6,796 nt of DNA from an uncultured Anaerosacchariphilus sp. (GTDB lineage Bacteria; Bacillota; Clostridia; Lachnospirales; Lachnospiraceae). The notes beneath the pieces were generated by a model, which made no database searches, had not been told where the DNA came from, and saw nothing but the letters and a program-made list of their open reading frames with translations. This document shows, piece by piece, positions 1 to 5,885 of the stretch. A program made the position numbers and the translations under genes. Each line of letters starts with the position of its first letter. Positions within the stretch are counted from its first letter, which is position 1. The stretch is from contig CAKRTY010000086.1 in the NCBI GenBank assembly GCA_934402125.1, positions 1-6,796 of the forward strand. Reading direction: 5' to 3'.

Positions 1-2339
1 AACCGGCTTACGAGGTTCTGGAGACCTATGTGGGCAAGGATCTGGAGTACAAGGAATACGAGCCGCTGTATGCGTGCGCCGGAGAATTGGCAGCAAAGCA
101 GCATAAGAAGGGCTTCTATGTAACCGTAGACGATTATGTAACCATGTCTGACGGTACCGGTATCGTTCATATCGCTCCGGCCTTTGGTGAGGACGACGGC
201 CGTGTGGGAAGAAAATACGATCTGCCCTTCGTTCAGTTTGTAGACGGCAAGGGAAATATGACAGCGGAGACACCCTACGCAGGCCTGTTTGTAAAGAAGG
301 CAGATCCGGAGGTCTTAAAGGATCTGGACGCAGAGGGCAAGCTTTTCGACGCGCCGAAGTTTGAGCATGATTACCCGTTCTGCTGGCGCTGCGATACGCC
401 GCTCATCTACTACGCGCGGGAATCCTGGTTCATCAAGATGACAGCGGTAAAGGACGATCTGATCCGCAACAACAACACCATCAACTGGATTCCGGAGAGC
501 ATCGGTAAAGGTCGTTTTGGCGACTGGCTGGAGAATATCCAGGACTGGGGCGTCAGCCGTAACCGTTACTGGGGAACTCCGCTGAACATCTGGGAGTGTG
601 AGGACTGCGGCCATCAGGAATCTATCGGAAGCAGAGAAGAGCTTTATGAAATGAGCGGCGATGAGAAGGCTAAAACCGTAGAACTTCATCGTCCGTATAT
701 CGATGAGATTACCGCGAAGTGCCCACACTGCGGCAAGACCATGCGCCGTGTACCGGAGGTACTGGACTGCTGGTTCGATTCCGGAGCTATGCCCTTTGCG
801 CAGCATCATTACCCCTTCGAGAATCAGGAGCTGTTCCATCAGCAGTTCCCGGCGCAGTTCATTTCCGAGGCGGTAGACCAGACCAGAGGCTGGTTCTATT
901 CTCTGCTGGCAGAGTCTACCCTGCTGTTTAACAAGGCTCCATATGAGAACGTTATCGTTCTGGGACATGTACAGGATGAGAACGGCCAGAAGATGAGTAA
1001 ATCCAAGGGCAATGCGGTAGATCCCTTTGACGCGCTGGAGAAATACGGCGCAGACGCGATCCGCTGGTATTTCTATATCAACAGCGCGCCCTGGCTGCCC
1101 AACCGTTTCCATGGCAAGGCGGTACAGGAGGGACAGCGTAAATTCATGGGTACCCTTTGGAATACCTATGCGTTCTTCGTGCTGTACGCGAACATTGACG
1201 AATTTGACGCAACGAAGTATGAGCTGAATTACGACTCCCTGAGCGTCATGGATAAATGGCTTCTGTCCAAGCTGAATACCGTAGTGGGCGAGGTAGATGA
1301 TAACCTGAATAACTACCGGATTCCGGAGGCTGCAAGAGCGCTTCAGGAGTTCGTGGACGATATGTCCAACTGGTATGTACGCCGCAGCCGTGAGCGTTTC
1401 TGGGCAAAGGGCATGGAGCAGGATAAGATCAACGCCTATATGACGCTGTATACCTCCCTGGTAACCATTTGCAAGGCGGCAGCGCCCATGGTTCCCTTCA
1501 TGACAGAGGAGATTTACCAGAATCTGGTAAGAAGCATTGATAAGAATGCGCCGGAAAGCATCCATCTGTGCGACTTCCCGGTTGTAAATAAGGCATGGAT
1601 CAACGAGGAGCTGGAGCGCGACATGGACGAGGTCCTGAAGATCGTTGTAATGGGACGTGCCTGCCGGAACACTGCCAACATCAAGAACCGTCAGCCTATC
1701 GCGCAGATGTATGTGAAGGCTCCCTACAAACTGGCAGAGTATTACTGTGAGATCATTGAGGACGAGCTGAACGTGAAGGCCGTAGAGTTTACAGACGACG
1801 TCCGCGCCTTTACGACCTACAGCTTCAAGCCCCAGCTGAAGACCGTAGGACCCAAGTACGGCAAATGCCTGAACGGTATCCGGGCGCACCTGGCTGAGGT
1901 AGACGGCAATGCCGCCATGGACGAGCTGAAGGAGAAGGGAAGCCTCACATTTGACGTAAATGGCACATCTGTGGTATTATCGGAAGAGGATCTGCTGATT
2001 GACATGGCTCAGACCGAGGGCTTTGTATCCGACGGAGACAACAGCATTACCGTAGTTCTGGATACCAAGCTGACGCCGGAGCTGATCGAGGAGGGCTTTG
2101 TCCGCGAGATCATCAGCAAGGTGCAGACCATGCGAAAAGAGGCAGATTTCCAGGTAACAGACAAGATCGTCATTTCCTGCAAGGGAAATGAGAAGATCGA
2201 GGCTCTGATCAAAGCAAACGCGGATCAGATCAAGTCGGAGGTTCTGGCTGTGGATGTGAAGCTTGACGAGGCAGATGGCTACGTGAAGGAATGGAGCATC
2301 AACGGCGAGAATGTTACACTGGGCGTAGAGCGCGCGTAA
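1..2339 (+). CDS. ileS: Isoleucyl-tRNA synthetase, 3' part (5' end outside window), type 2 / eukaryote-like
   Basis: Cytoplasmic class I synthetase that charges tRNA-Ile with isoleucine and hydrolyses mischarged Val-tRNA. The frame is open from the window edge (first full codon at 3), giving 778 residues; the family runs to about 1,030-1,050, so roughly a quarter is missing, including the N-terminal HIGH motif. Seen in order: the end of the CP1 editing domain with GTGIVHIAPAFGEDD (153-197); Cys pairs CWRC (381-392), CEDC (597-608) and CPHC (720-731), likely zinc ligands; LDCWFDSG; DQTRGWFYS; the KMSKS loop (990-1004); then an anticodon-binding domain with NWYVRRSRERFW. The segment FGDWLENIQDWGVSRNRYWG (523-582) and the absence of the C-terminal four-Cys zinc finger of E. 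coli-type enzymes point to the type 2 (IleS2) class. That class is often insensitive to mupirocin, which is inference here. It ends 47 bases before glgP with no terminator between. Identity is certain; the type 2 call is likely. Confidence 0.97.
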   Translation, partial: PAYEVLETYVGKDLEYKEYEPLYACAGELAAKQHKKGFYVTVDDYVTMSDGTGIVHIAPAFGEDDGRVGRKYDLPFVQFVDGKGNMTAETPYAGLFVKKADPEVLKDLDAEGKLFDAPKFEHDYPFCWRCDTPLIYYARESWFIKMTAVKDDLIRNNNTINWIPESIGKGRFGDWLENIQDWGVSRNRYWGTPLNIWECEDCGHQESIGSREELYEMSGDEKAKTVELHRPYIDEITAKCPHCGKTMRRVPEVLDCWFDSGAMPFAQHHYPFENQELFHQQFPAQFISEAVDQTRGWFYSLLAESTLLFNKAPYENVIVLGHVQDENGQKMSKSKGNAVDPFDALEKYGADAIRWYFYINSAPWLPNRFHGKAVQEGQRKFMGTLWNTYAFFVLYANIDEFDATKYELNYDSLSVMDKWLLSKLNTVVGEVDDNLNNYRIPEAARALQEFVDDMSNWYVRRSRERFWAKGMEQDKINAYMTLYTSLVTICKAAAPMVPFMTEEIYQNLVRSIDKNAPESIHLCDFPVVNKAWINEELERDMDEVLKIVVMGRACRNTANIKNRQPIAQMYVKAPYKLAEYYCEIIEDELNVKAVEFTDDVRAFTTYSFKPQLKTVGPKYGKCLNGIRAHLAEVDGNAAMDELKEKGSLTFDVNGTSVVLSEEDLLIDMAQTEGFVSDGDNSITVVLDTKLTPELIEEGFVREIISKVQTMRKEADFQVTDKIVISCKGNEKIEALIKANADQIKSEVLAVDVKLDEADGYVKEWSINGENVTLGVERA

Positions 2340-2346
2340 AGCGCGC
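2330..2346 (+). other. GC-only hairpin over the ileS stop codon
   Basis: GCGCGC at 2330-2335 pairs with GCGCGC at 2341-2346 around the loop GTAAA, which contains most of the ileS TAA stop. The stem is six G-C pairs. No T-run follows, so it is not an intrinsic terminator. It could slow or protect the 3' side of the ileS message, or be chance in an alternating GC stretch. Confidence 0.4.
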
Positions 2347-2370
2347 CTATGCGCAACCGATACGGTAAAC

Positions 2371-2377
2371 GAGGAGG
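2371..2377 (+). promoter_or_regulatory. Strong ribosome binding site of glgP
   Basis: GAGGAGG lies nine bases before the ATG at 2387, a near-consensus Shine-Dalgarno sequence. It fixes the glgP start and implies efficient translation. No -35/-10 pair is visible in the 47-base gap from ileS, so transcription probably continues from ileS or starts within it. Confidence 0.85.
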
Positions 2378-2386
2378 AAAACCATT

Positions 2387-4876
2387 ATGAGCAAGAGACC
2401 TTTCGACAAGGAACTCTTCAAAAGAAGCGTAGTTTACAACGTGAAAACTCTGTACCGGACACCGATTGAAGAGGCAACGCAGCACCAGATTTTTCATGCA
2501 GTAGCACTGGCTACCAAGGACGCAATCATCGACGCGTGGATTGCGACACAGGAGCAGATGAAAAAGCAGGATCCGAAGATCGTGTACTATATGTCCATGG
2601 AATTTCTGATGGGCCGCGCGCTTGGTAATAACCTGATTAATCTGACTTATTATGATGAAGTAAAGGAAGCCCTGGAGGAGCTTGGCTGTGATCTGAACGT
2701 GATTGAGGATCAGGAGCCGGACGCAGCTCTGGGAAATGGCGGTCTGGGAAGACTGGCAGCCTGCTTCCTGGATTCTCTGGCAACCCTGGGCTATGCGGCA
2801 TACGGCTGCGGTATCCGTTACCGCTACGGTATGTTCAAGCAGAAAATTGAGAACGGCTATCAGAAAGAGGTCCCGGATGACTGGCTTTCCGATGGCAATC
2901 CCTTTGAGCTCCGCCGTCCCGAGTACGCGAAGATCGTCAAGTTTGGCGGCTATGTGGACGTAGAGGTAGATCAGAATGGCAAGAGCCATTTCATTCAGAA
3001 GGGATACCAGGCCGTACGCGCGATTCCCTGCGACCTTCCGGTAGTAGGCTATGGCAACAACGTAGTCAATACCCTTCGTATCTGGGATGCGGAGGCTATG
3101 AACACCTTCAGCCTGGACGCCTTTGACAAGGGCGATTATCAGCAGGCTGTAGAGGAAGAGAACCTGGCAAAGCTGCTGGTAGAGGTTCTGTACCCCAACG
3201 ATAACCATATGGCAGGCAAGGAGCTGCGTCTGAAGCAGCAGTATTTCTTTATCTCCGCCAGCGTACAGGAGGCCATTGCCCGTTATAAGAGAAACCATGA
3301 GGATATCCGCAAGTTCTACGAGAAGGCGGCATTCCAGCTGAACGATACCCATCCGACCGTAGCAGTTGCAGAGCTGATGCGTATCCTGATTGACGAGGAA
3401 GGCCTGGAGTGGGATGAGGCGTGGGAGGTAACCACCAAGACCTGTGCCTACACCAACCATACCATTATGGCAGAGGCTCTGGAGAAATGGCCCATCGAGC
3501 TGTTTTCCCGTCTGCTTCCCCGTGTATACCAGATCATCGAGGAGATCAACCGCCGTTTCGTGATTGAAATCCAGAACAAGTATCCGGGCGATCAGGAGAA
3601 GATCCGCAAGATGGCTATCATCTATGACGGACAGGTAAAGATGGCTCATCTGGCTATCGCCGCAGGCCATTCTGTCAACGGCGTAGCCCGTCTGCATACA
3701 GAGATTCTGAAGAAACAGGAGCTGAAGGATTTCTATCAGATGATGCCGGAGAAGTTCAACAACAAGACCAACGGTATTACCCAGCGTCGTTTCCTGCTTC
3801 ACGGCAATCCTCTGTTGGCTCAGTGGGTGACCGATCACATCGGCGACGAGTGGATCACCGATCTGTCCCAGATCAGCAAGCTGAAGATCTACGCAGACGA
3901 TGAGAAGGCGCAGCAGGAGTTCATGAACATCAAGTATCAGAACAAGGTGCGTCTGGCGAAATACATTCAGGAGCACAACGGTATTACCGTAGATCCGCGA
4001 TCCATCTTTGACGTACAGGTTAAGAGACTGCATGAGTACAAGCGTCAGCTTCTGAATATTCTGCATGTGATGTATCTGTACAACAAGATCAAAGAGCATC
4101 CGGATATGGAATTCTATCCGAGAACCTTTATCTTCGGCGCTAAGGCAGCTGCAGGCTACCGCCGCGCGAAGCTGACCATCAAGCTGATCAACTCCGTAGC
4201 AGACGTGATCAACAACGACGCGTCCATTAACGGCAAGCTGAAGGTAGTATTTATCGAGGATTACCGTGTATCCAACGCAGAGCTGATCTTCGCGGCGGCA
4301 GATGTATCCGAGCAGATTTCCACCGCCAGCAAGGAGGCGTCCGGTACCGGTAACATGAAGTTCATGCTGAACGGAGCCCTGACCATCGGAACCATGGACG
4401 GCGCAAATGTGGAAATGGTAGAAGAGATGGGTGAGGAAAACGCCTTTATCTTCGGTCTGAGCGCAGACGAGGTTATTAATTATGAGCAGCATGGCGGCTA
4501 CAACCCCATGGATATCTTCAATTCCGATCAGGATATCCGTCACGTGCTGATGCAGCTGATCAATGGTTATTACGCACCCCAGGATCCGGAAATGTTCCGT
4601 GACCTGTATGATTCTCTGCTGAACACCAACAACAGCGATCGGGCAGATACCTACTTTATCCTGAAGGATTTCCGTTCCTACGCAGAGACTCATGCCAAGA
4701 TCGAGTCTGTATACCGGGACGAGAAGCAGTGGGCAAAGAAGGCTCTCTGGAACACCGCATGCAGCGGCAAGTTCTCTTCTGACAGAACCATTCAGGAGTA
4801 CGTGGACGATATCTGGCATCTGGACAAGATGACGGTAGAGCTTCCGCAGGAGGATCTGGAAGTTAGCACAAAATAA
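2387..4876 (+). CDS. glgP: Glycogen/alpha-glucan phosphorylase (GT35 family)
   Basis: Cytoplasmic, pyridoxal-phosphate-dependent enzyme that releases glucose-1-phosphate from the non-reducing ends of alpha-1,4-glucans using phosphate. The 829-residue product is full length for the family. Visible signatures are YYMSMEFLMGR near residue 67, the glycine loop GNGGLGRLAACF (116-127), QLNDTHP (317-323), RLHEYKRQ (547-554) and the cofactor site EASGTGNMKF, whose Lys658 should form the Schiff base. The N-terminus begins in line with the catalytic fold and lacks the RKQISV phosphorylation peptide of muscle phosphorylase, as expected in bacteria. The start is set by a strong Shine-Dalgarno site. No other glycogen gene is in the window, so it is an orphan here, downstream of ileS and closed off by a terminator. 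Sequence alone does not separate glycogen from maltodextrin preference; GlgP is the better default name. Codon use (CTG, AAG, CGT/CGC) resembles that of ileS and suggests good expression. Confidence 0.96.
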   Translation: MSKRPFDKELFKRSVVYNVKTLYRTPIEEATQHQIFHAVALATKDAIIDAWIATQEQMKKQDPKIVYYMSMEFLMGRALGNNLINLTYYDEVKEALEELGCDLNVIEDQEPDAALGNGGLGRLAACFLDSLATLGYAAYGCGIRYRYGMFKQKIENGYQKEVPDDWLSDGNPFELRRPEYAKIVKFGGYVDVEVDQNGKSHFIQKGYQAVRAIPCDLPVVGYGNNVVNTLRIWDAEAMNTFSLDAFDKGDYQQAVEEENLAKLLVEVLYPNDNHMAGKELRLKQQYFFISASVQEAIARYKRNHEDIRKFYEKAAFQLNDTHPTVAVAELMRILIDEEGLEWDEAWEVTTKTCAYTNHTIMAEALEKWPIELFSRLLPRVYQIIEEINRRFVIEIQNKYPGDQEKIRKMAIIYDGQVKMAHLAIAAGHSVNGVARLHTEILKKQELKDFYQMMPEKFNNKTNGITQRRFLLHGNPLLAQWVTDHIGDEWITDLSQISKLKIYADDEKAQQEFMNIKYQNKVRLAKYIQEHNGITVDPRSIFDVQVKRLHEYKRQLLNILHVMYLYNKIKEHPDMEFYPRTFIFGAKAAAGYRRAKLTIKLINSVADVINNDASINGKLKVVFIEDYRVSNAELIFAAADVSEQISTASKEASGTGNMKFMLNGALTIGTMDGANVEMVEEMGEENAFIFGLSADEVINYEQHGGYNPMDIFNSDQDIRHVLMQLINGYYAPQDPEMFRDLYDSLLNTNNSDRADTYFILKDFRSYAETHAKIESVYRDEKQWAKKALWNTACSGKFSSDRTIQEYVDDIWHLDKMTVELPQEDLEVSTK

Positions 4877-4904
4877 ATCGTTTGACGAATAAAACAGATA
4901 ACGC

Positions 4905-4946
4905 AAAAAGAGATAGATGTGAGATTTCATGTCTATCTCTTTTTTT
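4905..4946 (+). terminator. Rho-independent terminator after glgP
   Basis: AAAAAGAGATAGA (4905-4917) is perfectly complementary to 4932-4944. Five further inner pairs, two of them G-U, extend the stem to 18 bp around the loop GATT (4923-4926). Seven Ts run from 4940 to 4946. The A-run on the left arm means it could also work on the other strand, though no minus-strand gene is seen. It separates the ileS-glgP block from the sporulation genes. Confidence 0.92.
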
Positions 4947-4958
4947 GACTCATAAAAT
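4931..4958 (+). promoter_or_regulatory. Possible sigma-E-type promoter of spoIID (weak)
   Basis: CATAAAAT at 4951-4958 matches seven of eight positions of the B. subtilis sigma-E -10 consensus CATACAHT. The region 13-14 bases upstream (GTCTAT, 4931-4936) matches the -35 element only poorly and lies inside the terminator stem. Transcription from it would begin around 4964-4966, on the start codon itself, giving a leaderless message. SpoIID is sigma-E-dependent in known sporulators, which is the main reason to record it. The A/T-rich context makes a chance match quite possible. Confidence 0.25.
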
Positions 4959-4963
4959 GTAAA

Positions 4964-5866
4964 ATGAGAGAAAAAATAAAAATCAGTCTTTCCATTCTGA
5001 TTATTTTAATCCTGTTGCCCTATGTGGCGGTGGTATTCGGTACAGGCCGGACGGAGGAAGAAACGGAAAAGAGACAGACGGAGCTGGAGCGCTGCGTAGA
5101 GCGGATTCTGCCGGTGCAGATTCCCGTAACCTGCGAGCCGGAAGCTCTGAAGGCCCAGGCGGTGGTGATTCGTACGAACCTTCTGAAAAAGGCGGAGAAA
5201 TTTTATGGCATATCAGAACGAGCAGAAGCCGGGGCGGCGGTCCGGGAGGCAGATTTGGAGAAGCTGGGATTTCATGGCCTGGCCGGAGAAGAAGAGCAGC
5301 TTTGGAATCGGGAAAACAGGGGACGTTATGAAGAAAAATGCAGCCGCACGGCAGAAGAGACAGCCGGTCAGGTACTGGTGTGGGAGGAGCAGCCGGTGGA
5401 GGTTCCCTATCACGCGGTCAGCGCCGGAAAGACCCGGGAGGGAAGCCTGCTGGGTGAGGAGTATCGCTGGCTGGAGTCGGCGTCATGTGACGGGGATACA
5501 GAGGCTGCGGATTATCTTCGAATTATGTATCTTCCGGGGCTTGCGCTGCCCGGGATAGAGAGCAGGGACAGCGCGGGCTACGTGACAAAGCTGAGTCTGG
5601 ACGGGGAAACGCTGACCGGGGAGGACTTCCGGTTTCGTTATGGATTGAATTCCAGCTGCTTTACGGCGGAGGAGACGGAAGAAGGCGTCCGTATCGTCAC
5701 CCGGGGGCTTGGACACGGCTTTGGAATGAGCCAGTATACCGCCAATCTTATGGCGGCGGAGGGCTGGAAGTACCGGGAAATTCTGGCGTATTTTTATAAA
5801 AATCTGGATTGTATAAGCTTCACGGAAAATGGCTATGCTAGGGATAGCATGAAAACAGCGGAATAA
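4964..5866 (+). CDS. spoIID: SpoIID-family sporulation/engulfment protein, catalytic Glu replaced by Gln
   Basis: SpoIID is a mother-cell membrane protein that, with SpoIIM and SpoIIP, remodels septal peptidoglycan as a lytic transglycosylase during engulfment. The 300-residue product has a basic N-terminus, one membrane segment (about residues 7-27), then EPEALKAQAVVIRT (58-71), PYHAVSAGKTREG (about 148-160) and the C-terminal signature GLGHGFGMSQY (248-258), followed by GWKYREILAYFYKNLD. It is shorter than B. subtilis SpoIID (about 340); the catalytic block follows the membrane anchor with almost no spacer. In the family the catalytic Glu sits in E-M-P eight residues before EALKAQA; here that residue is Gln52 in Q-I-P (codon 5117-5119), so transglycosylase activity may be lost. 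ATG 4964 is the only start that keeps the anchor, since an in-frame TGA lies at 4946-4948, yet no Shine-Dalgarno is present. spoIIQ follows after 19 bases. Family membership is firm; a separate SpoIID-like paralog is possible. Confidence 0.87.
   Translation: MREKIKISLSILIILILLPYVAVVFGTGRTEEETEKRQTELERCVERILPVQIPVTCEPEALKAQAVVIRTNLLKKAEKFYGISERAEAGAAVREADLEKLGFHGLAGEEEQLWNRENRGRYEEKCSRTAEETAGQVLVWEEQPVEVPYHAVSAGKTREGSLLGEEYRWLESASCDGDTEAADYLRIMYLPGLALPGIESRDSAGYVTKLSLDGETLTGEDFRFRYGLNSSCFTAEETEEGVRIVTRGLGHGFGMSQYTANLMAAEGWKYREILAYFYKNLDCISFTENGYARDSMKTAE
5811..5840 (+). promoter_or_regulatory. Predicted sigma-F (forespore) promoter of spoIIQ, inside spoIID
   Basis: GTATA (5811-5815), exactly 15 bases, then GGCTATGCTA (5831-5840). 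Against the published B. subtilis sigma-F consensus, recalled as GYWTA-N15-GGNNANANTR, all five -35 positions match, the spacing is exact and five of six fixed -10 positions match (G instead of A at 5837). Transcription would start near 5847 and give a 5' leader of about 39 bases to the ATG at 5886. SpoIIQ is a known sigma-F target, so position and gene agree. The element lies in the last 20 codons of spoIID, allowing spoIIQ expression independent of spoIID. Confidence 0.7.
5835..5850 (+). repeat. Inverted repeat over the -10 of the predicted spoIIQ promoter
   Basis: ATGCTA (5835-5840) and TAGCAT (5845-5850) are perfect inverted copies around GGGA. The left arm is part of the predicted sigma-F -10 element and the right arm spans the expected transcription start. 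It could be an operator for a forespore regulator or a small RNA hairpin. It also encodes the extreme C-terminus of SpoIID, where constraint should be low. A six-base palindromic pair can occur by chance. Confidence 0.4.
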
Positions 5867-5872
5867 TTTAGC

Positions 5873-5880
5873 AGAGGTGA
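5873..5880 (+). promoter_or_regulatory. Ribosome binding site of spoIIQ, deciding the ATG start
   Basis: AGAGGTGA closely matches the 16S anti-Shine-Dalgarno complement AGGAGGTGA. Its core AGAGG ends eight bases before the ATG at 5886. An in-frame GTG at 5877 overlaps this site and so cannot use it; the ATG is preferred. Confidence 0.8.
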
Positions 5881-5885
5881 AGCTT

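Noticed and set aside
315..1889. Long minus-strand open frame opposite ileS
   Set aside because: Same reason: the + strand is unambiguous IleS, and the antisense product shows no family features and no ribosome binding site that I could see.
4882..4887. TTGACG as a vegetative -35 box upstream of spoIID
   Set aside because: No acceptable -10 element lies 16-18 bases downstream, and any transcript would run straight into the terminator.
2279..4930. Very long open frame on the minus strand opposite glgP
   Set aside because: It mirrors glgP, whose product has all glucan phosphorylase signatures. The antisense translation has no recognisable domain, and its openness follows from codon bias in a GC-moderate, highly expressed gene.
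4957..4959. ATG just upstream of spoIID
   Set aside because: It is followed directly by TAA and is out of frame with spoIID by one base.
4945..4965. TTGACT followed by TAAAAT as a vegetative promoter
   Set aside because: The nearest TAAAAT copies are 2 and 9 bases after TTGACT, far short of the usual 17-base spacer.
5411..5488. His150 and Cys175 of SpoIID as the zinc site described for C. difficile SpoIID
   Set aside because: The closely spaced His/Cys/Cys arrangement reported there is not visible; only one Cys follows the His in this region, so I do not claim metal binding.
5877..5879. In-frame GTG as an earlier spoIIQ start
   Set aside because: The GTG is part of the Shine-Dalgarno sequence AGAGGTGA that is correctly spaced for the ATG at 5886, and it adds only three residues.
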